NCBI GenBank assembly: GCA_017881545.1
Contig: JADGQU010000078.1
Coordinates: forward strand, 1 to 8,659
Length of the DNA stretch: 8,659 nucleotides
DNA from: Gemmatimonadaceae bacterium
GTDB taxonomy: Bacteria; Gemmatimonadota; Gemmatimonadetes; Gemmatimonadales; Gemmatimonadaceae
Reading direction: 5' to 3'
The translations under genes and the position numbers were made by a program. Below are positions 1 to 7,339 of this stretch, in pieces. The notes under the pieces are model-generated. The model did no database searches. It saw only the letters and a program-made list of their open reading frames with translations, and was not told where the DNA came from. The stretch's first letter is position 1, and each line of letters begins with the position of its first letter.

Positions 1-893
1 ACCCGCGGGCCGAGCTGTCGGTGCAGATGGGTTATCGGGTGAGCCCGGACACGGTGCTCATCGGTCAACCGTTCAACCTCTTCATCAAGGTCCTCGCGCC
101 CAAGGGGGTGCGGTTCGAGTTCCCGCTCGGCCCGGACACTGCGACACAGAATGGCATCCGGCCGATCGAGCTTCGTGGCGAAAAAATCGTCTCGATGCTC
201 GGCGACACCGCGGTCGCTCTGTATCACCTCGTGGCGTGGGACATCGGGACGCAGCCGCTAAGGTTTCCGGACGTGCGCGTCACATTCGAAGGACAGGAAC
301 GGCGTCCGACATTGGGCGGTGCCTCGGTCTTCGTCAAATCCGTGCTGCCGGCGGACACTTCGCTGCGGATTCCGAAGCCGGCGCGTCCATTGATCATTCT
401 GCCCGTCATCAACTGGCTGCTCTGGCTCGGGTTGCTCGCCGCGGCGATCGCGGCGGTACTTCTCTGGTGGGTGTGGTGGCGGTGGCGCCACCGGCCCAAG
501 CCGCCGGTCGATCCCTACGCGCATGTGCAGCAGGAGTTCGCGCGGATTGAAGCGCGTCATTTGTTGGAGGACGGTCAGTACGCGGAGTATTTCACCGCGA
601 TGGTTGATGTCACGCGCGAGTATCTCGCGGCTCGCGTGCCCGGCGTTCGGCGGTCCGACACGACATCCGAGCTTCTGCGCGCGATGCAACCGCGCGATGG
701 AGTCGAGGCTGCCCTGCCACAACTGCTCGATCAGGCCGACCTCGTAAAATTTGCGCGGGCGGACGTTGCACTGGCGGAGGCGAGGGGCGCAGGGCGCGAC
801 CTCAGGGCGATCATCGATAGTGTCGAGGCCCGTGTGAATCCTGCTTCCCAAGTCGCGAAGCGGCTGACGGCCACGAAGGAGCGTGCAGCGTGA
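1..893 (+). CDS. BatD/DUF4381-like membrane protein of the Bat operon (5' partial)
   Basis: The reading frame is already open at the window edge (first full codon at position 3), so the true start and probably a signal peptide lie upstream. Counting from the GTG at 21, 290 residues are visible. Residues 1-115 look like a beta-rich extracytoplasmic domain (pattern VSPDTVLIGQPFNLFIKV, as in BatD-type repeats). A single membrane segment spans about 124-153 and ends in a tryptophan- and arginine-rich flank (WWVWWRWRHRPK), which predicts a cytoplasmic C-terminus by the positive-inside rule. The helical C-terminal domain (about 165-270) resembles the DUF4381 type, with YFTAMVDVTREYL and a late DLVKFARAD motif. 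It overlaps batA by four bases (GTGA). By context it should be a partner of the BatA/BatB VWA proteins, perhaps an assembly or stress factor in the envelope. The exact family name is uncertain. The Bat-operon role is inferred from position and domain plan. Confidence 0.75.
   Translation, partial: PRAELSVQMGYRVSPDTVLIGQPFNLFIKVLAPKGVRFEFPLGPDTATQNGIRPIELRGEKIVSMLGDTAVALYHLVAWDIGTQPLRFPDVRVTFEGQERRPTLGGASVFVKSVLPADTSLRIPKPARPLIILPVINWLLWLGLLAAAIAAVLLWWVWWRWRHRPKPPVDPYAHVQQEFARIEARHLLEDGQYAEYFTAMVDVTREYLAARVPGVRRSDTTSELLRAMQPRDGVEAALPQLLDQADLVKFARADVALAEARGAGRDLRAIIDSVEARVNPASQVAKRLTATKERAA
875..881 (+). promoter_or_regulatory. Shine-Dalgarno of batA
   Basis: GAAGGAG lies 8 bases before the GTG at 890, inside the end of the preceding gene. 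It supports GTG 890 as the batA start and hence the GTGA stop/start overlap. Confidence 0.7.
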
Positions 894-1885
894 GCGTCTT
901 CGGGCTGTTCGACTTCTACACACCGGAAGCGTTGTGGCTGCTGCTGCTCCTGCCTGCGTGGTGGCTATGGCGCCGCCTGCGCCGCAAGGACGCGATCGTT
1001 TTTTCGCGCACATCGGTGCTGGCGACGGGTCCGCACGTCGGCGGCTGGGTGCCGCCAGCGATATTCACGCTGAGGAACATCGCGCTGGCGTCCTTCATTC
1101 TTGCGCTTGCCCGCCCACGCTCTGGTGCGCACACGGAGACTCAGACCAGCGAAGGAATCAACATCGTCATCGCAATCGATCTGTCGAGCTCGATGCTCGC
1201 TCTCGATTTTCGTCCCAACAATCGGATCGAGGTGGCCAAGGATAAGGTCAAGCAGTTCATCGCGCGCCGGACATCAGATCGCATCGGCATTGTAGCCTTC
1301 GCCGGTGAAGCTCTGACGCAGGTTCCTCTCACGACCGACTACCAGGTGGTGATGCAGGCAGTTTCGAATCTTCAGGCGGGGCAGCTCGAGGATGGAACCG
1401 CGATCGGAAACGCGATTGCGACGGCCGCCAACAGGCTTCGCGACGCGCCCGGGAAATCGCGAGTGCTGATCCTTCTCACCGATGGCGTCAACAACCGCGG
1501 CAGCATCGAGCCGCTGGTGGCGGCGAAGGCCGCTGCCGCGTACGGAATCAAGGTCTATGGAATCGGAGTCGGTAGCGTTGGAATGGCGCTGGTTCCGGTT
1601 GGCCGGACCGCGGCGGGAGGGCTTCGGTACGAGTATCAGCCAGTGGAAATTGATGAAGCGCTCCTCAGCAACATTGCACGCATGACGGGCGGCCGGTATT
1701 TCCGCGCGCGTGACGCGGCCGCGCTCCAGAACATCTACGCGCAAATTGACCAGCTGGAGCGAGCGCCCGTCCACTCGAGCACGATCGTTCGATACCAGGA
1801 GCTGTATCGCTGGCCACTCGCGATCGGCATCCTCGCGCTGTTCGCGGAGCTGGGCATCGTCGCCTGGAAGGCGCCACTGCCGTGA
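890..1885 (+). CDS. batA: BatA, membrane-anchored VWA-domain aerotolerance protein
   Basis: This 331-residue protein has the full BatA plan and the usual length. Hydrophobic segments lie at about 12-28 and 57-75, a von Willebrand A domain at about 90-285, and a C-terminal membrane segment at about 309-327. The metal-ion-dependent adhesion site (MIDAS) is intact: DLSSS at 97-101 (D97, S99, S101), T170 in EDGT, and D198 in LLTDG. The VWA domain should therefore bind a divalent metal and mediate protein contacts on the periplasmic side of the inner membrane. Bat proteins are linked to oxygen and stress tolerance in Bacteroides; the biochemical role is not settled. The GTG start at 890 is supported by GAAGGAG upstream and by the four-base overlap with the preceding gene. 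The end overlaps batB by GTGA, so the two VWA proteins are probably made together. Confidence 0.93.
   Translation: MSVFGLFDFYTPEALWLLLLLPAWWLWRRLRRKDAIVFSRTSVLATGPHVGGWVPPAIFTLRNIALASFILALARPRSGAHTETQTSEGINIVIAIDLSSSMLALDFRPNNRIEVAKDKVKQFIARRTSDRIGIVAFAGEALTQVPLTTDYQVVMQAVSNLQAGQLEDGTAIGNAIATAANRLRDAPGKSRVLILLTDGVNNRGSIEPLVAAKAAAAYGIKVYGIGVGSVGMALVPVGRTAAGGLRYEYQPVEIDEALLSNIARMTGGRYFRARDAAALQNIYAQIDQLERAPVHSSTIVRYQELYRWPLAIGILALFAELGIVAWKAPLP
1866..1871 (+). promoter_or_regulatory. Shine-Dalgarno of batB
   Basis: GGAAGG sits 10 bases before the GTG at 1882, within the last codons of batA. It supports the GTG start and coupled translation of the two VWA proteins. Confidence 0.6.
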
Positions 1886-3483
1886 CGATCTTTGCCTATC
1901 TGCGCTACATCCAATGGCCGTGGGCGCTGGCCTTCGCGATCGTGCTGCCGGTCGTGACGGCCTGGCTCGTGGCCTGGGGAATTCGCGCCCGCAAAACACG
2001 CCTCGCCCGGCTCGGGACTCCGTCCATGATCGCGCGACTTGCGCCGTCGATCACGCCGCAGCGCACCTGGTCGGCAGCGCTTCGAGCTGCTCTCGCGACG
2101 CTGCTCCTCGGCCTCGCGCTGGCGGGCCCTCGTTGGGGTGTCGAGCAGACGGTGGTCAAACAGGAGGGAGTCGATGTTGTGCTCGCACTCGATGCGTCTC
2201 TCTCCATGCTTGCAACCGACGAGAGACCGAGCAGGCTACAGGCGATGAAGCGGGAGATCGACCGGTTGAGGGATCTGTCCCCGGGTGACAGGTTCGCGCT
2301 GCTCGCTTTCGCGGGGCGGAGCTACATCCTGACCCCGCTCACGGTGGATAACAGCGCGCTCGATCTCTTCCTCCAGAATCTCGATCCGTCGATAGTGGGC
2401 CAGGGCGGAAGCTCACTTGCCAGCGCGCTGCGTCAGGCGACGAATCTTCTCGCGCTCAACAAATCTCAGGGGGACAAGGCAATCATCCTCATGAGCGATG
2501 GCGAAGGATTCGACAACCCCGACGAGGTGCTCACCGAGGCGCGCCGGGCGCGCGAGCTGGGGTTCAACATCATCACGGTGGGGTTCGGGACAACCGAGGG
2601 ATCCACGATTCCGATCGTCGAGAACCGTGTCGTTACCCAGAAACGCGACGAGAACGGAAACATCGTCGTCACCCACTACGATCCGGCGCTGCTCAAATCG
2701 ATCGCGGACGACGCGAAGGGGACATTCATCGACGCTCGTACGCCGGACAAGTCCGGGAAAATCCGCGCTGCGCTCAATAGCCTTCACGCCAATCCACGTT
2801 CCGTTGTTTCCGGTGAGAACCTGGGAATCCAGTTCCAGTGGTTCGTGCTCGGCGCGCTGCTGCTACTCATACTCGACACATTCCTTCAGACTCGGCGCCG
2901 TCGGAGAAGAGCAGTTGCCGCAGCGGCAACGACTGCGACAATGCTCCTGCTCACCGCATCGTGCCGGCCCGCGGAGCGCGACAAGCCCGCGATTGCACTC
3001 TACAATACGGGGACCGGGCTGCTGCTTCGCGACTCGCTCGTGCCGGCGATACCGCCTCTCACACACGCGTCCGATTCAAAGGATTTGGAAGTTCGTCATC
3101 ACGCGCGGTTCAATCTCGGCCTCGACTATCTGATCCAGGGACTCCGCGCAAAGGATTCCGCCCAAGCTCCGCTCGATAGCGCGCTCTATCGCTACAAGGA
3201 GATTCTCGAAGTCGCCGTCGCTGATTCGGATGCCCGGTGGAACTACGAGCTGGCGCTGAGGCATAACAGGGGCGGTGGCGGTGGTGGCGGAGGCCCGGCC
3301 CAGACCCCGAGTCCGTCTCCCGCACCGAGCCAGAACCAGTCGCCTGCCCCGAAGCCGGTTCCCGGAATGACGCCGCAGCAGGCCGAAGCCGTGCTCAACG
3401 CGGCGGAGGACAAGGAGACCGACGTGCAGGGCAAGCGGCAGAAGAGGAACACGCCGACCCCGCCGAGGGGTAAGGATTGGTAA
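1882..3483 (+). CDS. batB: BatB VWA protein fused to a BatC-like TPR tail
   Basis: The ORF encodes 533 residues, much longer than a stand-alone BatB (about 330). Residues 1-335 are BatB: hydrophobic segments at about 12-33 and 64-82, a VWA domain at about 96-300, and a membrane segment at 319-335. MIDAS motifs are DASLS at 104-108 (D104, S106, S108) and D206 in LMSDG; the usual third-motif Thr appears replaced by Ser (GGSS, 175-178). Six arginines (338-343), a hydrophobic stretch and TASC ending at C361 follow, resembling a lipoprotein signal. Residues 368-460 are a TPR-like helical region (NLGLDYLIQG, RYKEILEVA, RWNYELALR). Then come eight glycines (464-471), a Pro/Ser linker, and a BatC-style end, MTPQQAEAVLNAAEDKE, closing in KDW. 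This matches separate batB and batC genes elsewhere, joined here without a stop. The GTG start overlaps the batA stop. Confidence 0.9.
   Translation: MTIFAYLRYIQWPWALAFAIVLPVVTAWLVAWGIRARKTRLARLGTPSMIARLAPSITPQRTWSAALRAALATLLLGLALAGPRWGVEQTVVKQEGVDVVLALDASLSMLATDERPSRLQAMKREIDRLRDLSPGDRFALLAFAGRSYILTPLTVDNSALDLFLQNLDPSIVGQGGSSLASALRQATNLLALNKSQGDKAIILMSDGEGFDNPDEVLTEARRARELGFNIITVGFGTTEGSTIPIVENRVVTQKRDENGNIVVTHYDPALLKSIADDAKGTFIDARTPDKSGKIRAALNSLHANPRSVVSGENLGIQFQWFVLGALLLLILDTFLQTRRRRRRAVAAAATTATMLLLTASCRPAERDKPAIALYNTGTGLLLRDSLVPAIPPLTHASDSKDLEVRHHARFNLGLDYLIQGLRAKDSAQAPLDSALYRYKEILEVAVADSDARWNYELALRHNRGGGGGGGGPAQTPSPSPAPSQNQSPAPKPVPGMTPQQAEAVLNAAEDKETDVQGKRQKRNTPTPPRGKDW
2893..2964 (+). 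other. Internal lipoprotein-like signal segment in BatB-BatC
   Basis: Codons 338-361 of the batB ORF encode six arginines, an Ala/Thr/Leu hydrophobic run and TASC ending in C361, followed by RPAERD. This is the order of a bacterial lipoprotein signal peptide (charged n-region, h-region, lipobox Cys), but it sits in mid-protein just after the BatB C-terminal membrane segment. The lipobox is imperfect, with Thr rather than Leu at -3. It may be the fossil or still-working signal of a once separate BatC lipoprotein, or simply a second membrane segment that returns the TPR tail to the periplasm. An in-frame ATG at 2941 is too close to C361 to supply the n-region. Confidence 0.55.
3271..3366 (+). 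other. Low-complexity Gly run and Pro/Ser linker in BatB-BatC
   Basis: Codons 464-471 are eight consecutive glycines (GGC/GGT/GGA mix). They are followed to about residue 495 by a Pro/Ser/Ala/Gln-rich stretch. It is best read as a flexible linker between the TPR-like region and the conserved C-terminal MTPQQAEAVL segment. The mixed glycine codons argue against recent slippage. Confidence 0.75.
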
Positions 3484-3493
3484 CTTCGGTACT
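3479..3493 (+). promoter_or_regulatory. Small UUCG-loop hairpin between batB and mutL
   Basis: GGTAAC, the loop TTCG, then GTACT can pair as a short stem with one bulged A and a C(UUCG)G tetraloop, ending three bases before the mutL ATG. It covers the batB stop codon. There is no T-tract, so it is not a standard terminator. The stem is short and may be fortuitous. Confidence 0.3.
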
Positions 3494-3496
3494 ACC

Positions 3497-5254
3497 ATGC
3501 CGGTGATTTCCATTCTTCCCAGCGCAGTCGCGGATCAGATCGCGGCTGGTGAAGTTGTCGAGCGTCCTTCGTCGGTCGTAAAGGAGCTCGTCGAGAACGC
3601 GATGGATGCTGGCGCGACGGTCATCGAGATTGTGCTGGAAGATGGCGGACGCAAGCTGATTCGCGTGAGCGACGATGGCACTGGCATCGCGAGTGAAGAA
3701 GTGCCACGCGCGCTCGCCCGTCACGGGACCTCGAAGATCAGCAAAGCTTCTGACCTCGTCGGGGTGCCAACTTTCGGCTTTCGAGGGGAGGCGCTGCCCG
3801 CCATCGCTTCCGTCTCGCAGTTCGAGATCCAGACGGCGGCAGCCGACGGAGAGGGTACCTCGACCCGAGTCCACGGCGGGCAGATCTCACCCGCCGAACA
3901 GATCGCGCGACGCCGGGGAACCACGGTGACGGTGAGCCAGCTGTTCTACAACGTGCCGGCGCGACTGAAGTTCCTGCGGAGCGCTCGATCGGAATGGCGG
4001 AGCGCCGTCGAGGCGCTGACTGCTCTGGCGCTCACACAGCCGTCCGTCCGCATTCACCTGTCACACGACGGCAAGAACGCGCTCACGTTGCCGCCGGTTT
4101 CGAGCATCCGGTCGCGTCTCGGCGCGATCTGGGGTGGGCGATACGCCGAGGACCTCCTCGACGTCGACGATGTCGCCGGCCCGGTTCACACCAGCGGCCT
4201 CGTGCAGCGGCCGGCGGACGTCGGCACCTCTACGCGACGTGGCTTCCTTTCGATCAATGGACGTGCAGTCCGCGACGCGGGAATCGGACGCGCGGTCGAG
4301 TCAGCGTACCGTTCAACCATCGTCGCCGGAGTGCGGCCATCGTTCTTTCTCAACGTCACTCTGCCGGCCGACGCCGTTGACGTGAACGTGCATCCAGCCA
4401 AGGCTGAAGTTCGTTTCCGCGACCGGTGGACCGTCGAGCGCGCGGTCGAAACCGCCGTGAGACGCGCTCTCGGAACTCTCGACAGCGCGGCGTCGTTGGG
4501 CTTTCGCGGCTCGAGCTACAGCTTTCGCCCTGGCGGCGTACCACCGAATCCCGACTCGGAGATCCTTCGCCCACCGGTCGATCACGACTCGCCCTTGTTC
4601 GCGGTCAGCTCCACCGGCGCGGACGTCGACGGAGCGGAATACGCGACCGTCGTATCCACGCAAGGTGTCGCGGCTCCGCCGCAACCGATCCCGCCACTTT
4701 TCCAGCTCCGCCACACCTATATCGCTTTCGAGCACGAAGATGGACTAGTGCTCATCGATCAGCATTCGGCTCACGAGCGGGTTCTCTACGAGCAGTTCAT
4801 GCACACGCTGGAAAGCGGGGCGGCGCCGGCGCAGCGGTTGCTGCTCCCCCTGACTCTCCACCTCGGTCCGGCCGAGGGCGAAGCTTTCGATTCCAATCGC
4901 GAGTACCTCGAGCGTCTGGGGTTCGAGGTGGAAGGATTCGGCGGTCACACTCTCATAGTGAATACCGTCCCGATGCCGCACCCGCGCTTCGACGCCGAGC
5001 GCTGTCTGCGTGAAACGCTGGACTCGTTGACGGGTGACCGCGTCGCCGGCGCTGCCGCGAAACACGAGCGGCTCGCGGCAACAGTCGCGTGCAAGGCCGC
5101 CATCAAGGCGGGCGAGGAGCTTTCGCAGGGAGAGATGCGTTCTCTCTTCGCCGCATTGCGGGACACCACACTGCCGGCCCATGACGTCCACGGCCGCTCG
5201 ACGATCGTTCATCTCACGTGGGACGAGGTAGAGCGCCGCTTTGGCAGACGCTAG
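3497..5254 (+). CDS. mutL: DNA mismatch repair protein MutL
   Basis: This 585-residue GHKL ATPase links MutS mismatch recognition to strand incision. The N-terminal ATPase domain (about 1-330) has every hallmark: QIAAGEVVERP (14-24), ELVENAMDAGA with E30 and N34, DDGTGI with D59, GFRGEAL (94-100), and NVHPAK (298-302). A short linker (about 330-400) leads to the C-terminal dimerisation domain. That domain carries an endonuclease-type motif, DQHSAHERVLYE (D421, H423, E427, E432), with Ser where the consensus has Ala. ACKAAIKAG (C532) matches the second conserved cysteine motif. The last motif, CPHGRP in Bacillus, reads DVHGRS here (D563, H565). It is probably a nicking-competent MutL of the MutH-less kind, with an altered metal site. 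ATG 3497 follows a 13-bp gap and lacks a clear Shine-Dalgarno, so reinitiation after batB is possible. mutL followed by miaA is a common gene order. Confidence 0.97.
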   Translation: MPVISILPSAVADQIAAGEVVERPSSVVKELVENAMDAGATVIEIVLEDGGRKLIRVSDDGTGIASEEVPRALARHGTSKISKASDLVGVPTFGFRGEALPAIASVSQFEIQTAAADGEGTSTRVHGGQISPAEQIARRRGTTVTVSQLFYNVPARLKFLRSARSEWRSAVEALTALALTQPSVRIHLSHDGKNALTLPPVSSIRSRLGAIWGGRYAEDLLDVDDVAGPVHTSGLVQRPADVGTSTRRGFLSINGRAVRDAGIGRAVESAYRSTIVAGVRPSFFLNVTLPADAVDVNVHPAKAEVRFRDRWTVERAVETAVRRALGTLDSAASLGFRGSSYSFRPGGVPPNPDSEILRPPVDHDSPLFAVSSTGADVDGAEYATVVSTQGVAAPPQPIPPLFQLRHTYIAFEHEDGLVLIDQHSAHERVLYEQFMHTLESGAAPAQRLLLPLTLHLGPAEGEAFDSNREYLERLGFEVEGFGGHTLIVNTVPMPHPRFDAERCLRETLDSLTGDRVAGAAAKHERLAATVACKAAIKAGEELSQGEMRSLFAALRDTTLPAHDVHGRSTIVHLTWDEVERRFGRR

Positions 5255-6206
5255 ACAAAGCCCGTCGTTTGCGACGCGAACTCGGAAATACCGGCTGCGC
5301 ATAATCTGCGGTCCCACTGGTGCCGGCAAATCCGCGGTCGCGCTCGAGCTCGGCGAAACGTACAAAGTAGCGATCGTCAGCGCGGATTCGCGGCAGATCT
5401 ACCGCGACTTCGATATCGGAACCGCCAAGCCATCGCGTGACGAGCGGGCGCGCGTAACACACTACGGAATCGACGTCGCAAAAGCGGAGGAGCGTTACTC
5501 CGCTGCCCGATGGGCGAGCGACGCAGGTGAATGGATTGCGTGCGCCAACAAGGCGGGCGAAGAGGCGCTGATCGTCGGAGGAACAGGCCTCTACATCAAG
5601 GCTCTCGTAGACCCGCTTTTTTCCGCTCCGGAAGTCGATCCGCTCCAGCGTGCCGAGCTCGAGCGCGAGCTCGCGACAATGTCTCTCACCGAGCTGCGCC
5701 GCTGGTGTGAACGCCTCGACCACGCGCGAGCGCACCTCGGCCGCACCCAGCTGGTCCGGGCAATCGAGACGGCTCTTCTCTCGGGCTCGCGTATCAGCGA
5801 TCTCCACGCGAAGCACAAGGCCGCCGCGACGGTCGAAGCACGGGAGTCCGAAGCCGCGTATCTGATCGTGGATCCGGGACCGTCGCTCGCGTCCAGAATA
5901 GAAGCTCGTGTCGACCGGATGCTCGGGGCCGGCTGGGCGGACGAAGTTCGCGAGCTCGAGCGCACTATCCCGCCGGACGCGCCGGCGTGGAAAGCGAGCG
6001 GCTACTCAGTGATGCGCGAGCACGTCGAGAGCAGGCTCGATTTGTCATCCGCGCGGCAGCGGATCATTATTGAGACGCGACAGTACGCGAAGCGCCAGCG
6101 TACGTGGCTCAGACATCAGCTGCCGCCGGCCGCTGTTACGGTTGTCAATCCTGAAGACTCTCAAGCCCGCGCGGTAGTGCGGGAGTGGTGGGAAAGGGCT
6201 GAGTGA
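5241..6206 (+). CDS. miaA: tRNA dimethylallyltransferase MiaA
   Basis: MiaA transfers a dimethylallyl group to N6 of A37 in tRNAs reading UNN codons, stabilising codon-anticodon pairing. The protein is 321 residues, normal for the family. Visible motifs are the P-loop GPTGAGKS (24-31), SADSRQIYRDFDIGTAKP (47-64) with the conserved Asp (D49), GGTGLYIKAL (113-122), the ASGY stretch near 252-255, and RQYAKRQRTWLRH (280-292) near the C-terminus. The start assigned is TTG 5241, which overlaps the end of mutL by 14 bases. GAGG lies 12 bases upstream, a weak Shine-Dalgarno. No other strong in-frame start occurs before the P-loop, which begins at codon 24, so the true N-terminus should be here or very close. 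The end overlaps the next gene by GTGA. Confidence 0.96.
   Translation: MADARQSPSFATRTRKYRLRIICGPTGAGKSAVALELGETYKVAIVSADSRQIYRDFDIGTAKPSRDERARVTHYGIDVAKAEERYSAARWASDAGEWIACANKAGEEALIVGGTGLYIKALVDPLFSAPEVDPLQRAELERELATMSLTELRRWCERLDHARAHLGRTQLVRAIETALLSGSRISDLHAKHKAAATVEARESEAAYLIVDPGPSLASRIEARVDRMLGAGWADEVRELERTIPPDAPAWKASGYSVMREHVESRLDLSSARQRIIIETRQYAKRQRTWLRHQLPPAAVTVVNPEDSQARAVVREWWERAE
6190..6198 (+). promoter_or_regulatory. Purine-rich ribosome site of bshA
   Basis: GGGAAAGGG lies a few bases upstream of GTG 6203 within the miaA end. It supports the GTG start and the GTGA overlap. Confidence 0.55.
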
Positions 6207-7339
6207 ACATAGGCATTACCTGCTACCCGACGTACGGCGGGTCCGGCGCCGTGGCGACCGAGCTCGGCATCGCGTTGGCGGAGCGCGGACACGAAGTCCA
6301 CTTCATCACGTATCGGCAGCCGTTCCGGCTACCATCCTTCCTGCCGCGCATTTTTTTCCACGAGGTCGATGTCGGCCGCTATCCGCTGTTCGAGTTCCCG
6401 CCCTACGATCTCGCTCTCGCTGTGCGCATGCACGAAGTGGTCAGAAGCCACAACCTCGAGCTGCTGCACTGTCACTATGCGATACCCCACGCGACGAGTG
6501 CCTGGATCGCGCGGGAGATGCTGCGCGAGGCGGGCGAAGACGTTCACGTGATCACGACCCTTCACGGAACGGACATTACGATCGTCGGGCAGGATCCCTC
6601 CTTCTATCCGATAACCAAGTTCTCGATCGAGAAGTCAGATCGCATCACGGCGGTCTCGCAGTACCTGAAGGATGAGACGTGCCGCGCGTTTGGCTGCGAG
6701 GGCCCCGATGTCGACGTGATCCACAATTTCATCGACCCCGACGTCTACAATCGCGACAAGTATCCATCCCTGCTCAAGAATCAGTTCGGTAAATCGAAGC
6801 CGATTCTCATGCACGTGTCGAACTTTCGCACCGTGAAGCGCGTGCGCGACGTTGTCCGCGTCTTCGCCGAGGTGAACCGCGAGCTTCCCAGCGTGCTGGT
6901 GATGATCGGAGATGGCCCCGATCGGCCTGCCGCCGAGGAAGAAGCGCGAATACTAGGTGTCGCGGACTCCGTGTCGTTTCTGGGGAAGCTCGACCAGATA
7001 GCGCCCCTGCTCGCGGCCGCGGACCTGTTTCTGCTCCCGAGTCAGAGTGAGTCGTTCGGCTTGAGCGCGCTCGAAGCGCTGGCATCCGGAGTCCCCGTCA
7101 TCGGGACCGACGCCGGTGGACTCCCGGAGGTCGTGCGGGACGGAGAGACGGGCGTTCTATGCGCCGTCGGCGACATTCCGGGAATGGCCGCTGCCGCGGT
7201 GGAGATTCTCCACCCGAAGCGCTGGTCGGAAATGAGCAGGCTGGCGGCCACTGACGCCCGTGAGCGCTTTTCTCGCGACGCAATCGTCACCAAGTACGAA
7301 ACACTCTACCGCACATCACTCCCCGCCCAAAAAACATGA
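6203..7339 (+). CDS. bshA: BshA-type GT4 glycosyltransferase (GlcNAc-malate synthase)
   Basis: The product is 378 residues. The N-terminus, MNIGITCYPTYGGSGAVATE, is close to the BshA pattern (GITCYP..GGSG..TELG). HFITYRQPFRL, FHEVDV, PPYDLAL and HCHYAIPHATSAW are also BshA-like. HGTDIT is at 121-126. The C-terminal GT-B half has VSNFRTVKRV (205-214, with R209 and K212 in the R..K positions) and PSQSESFGLSALEALASGVP with the E-x7-E pair E283/E291. BshA joins GlcNAc from UDP-GlcNAc to L-malate, the first step to bacillithiol, the low-molecular-weight thiol of Bacillota, Deinococcus and several other phyla. The other bacillithiol genes (bshB, bshC) are not in this window. The GTG start overlaps miaA, and the end overlaps uppP by ATGA. 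A related GT4 role cannot be wholly excluded, but the N-terminal half is unusually BshA-specific. Confidence 0.88.
   Translation: MNIGITCYPTYGGSGAVATELGIALAERGHEVHFITYRQPFRLPSFLPRIFFHEVDVGRYPLFEFPPYDLALAVRMHEVVRSHNLELLHCHYAIPHATSAWIAREMLREAGEDVHVITTLHGTDITIVGQDPSFYPITKFSIEKSDRITAVSQYLKDETCRAFGCEGPDVDVIHNFIDPDVYNRDKYPSLLKNQFGKSKPILMHVSNFRTVKRVRDVVRVFAEVNRELPSVLVMIGDGPDRPAAEEEARILGVADSVSFLGKLDQIAPLLAAADLFLLPSQSESFGLSALEALASGVPVIGTDAGGLPEVVRDGETGVLCAVGDIPGMAAAAVEILHPKRWSEMSRLAATDARERFSRDAIVTKYETLYRTSLPAQKT

Noticed and set aside
258..1013. A 251-codon open frame on the minus strand under the first gene and batA
   Set aside because: It is antisense to coding sequence with clear domain structure. 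The Arg/Cys-rich composition is typical of a shadow frame, and no family motif is visible.
1274..1999. A 241-codon minus-strand frame under batA and batB
   Set aside because: Arg-rich shadow of the two VWA genes with no domain signal; the + strand frames carry intact MIDAS motifs.
6351..6357. Run of seven T as a possible terminator or sequencing frameshift
   Set aside because: No preceding GC-rich hairpin is seen, and the run encodes Ile-Phe-Phe in the conserved BshA frame, which stays intact on both sides.
7329..7338. Six A then C just before the ATGA overlap, as a possible -1 frameshift site fusing BshA to UppP
   Set aside because: The -1 frame would indeed enter uppP, but the bshA codons (CAA AAA ACA) are not in phase for the classic A AAA AAC slip, no downstream stimulator is obvious, and a stop/start overlap is the simpler reading.
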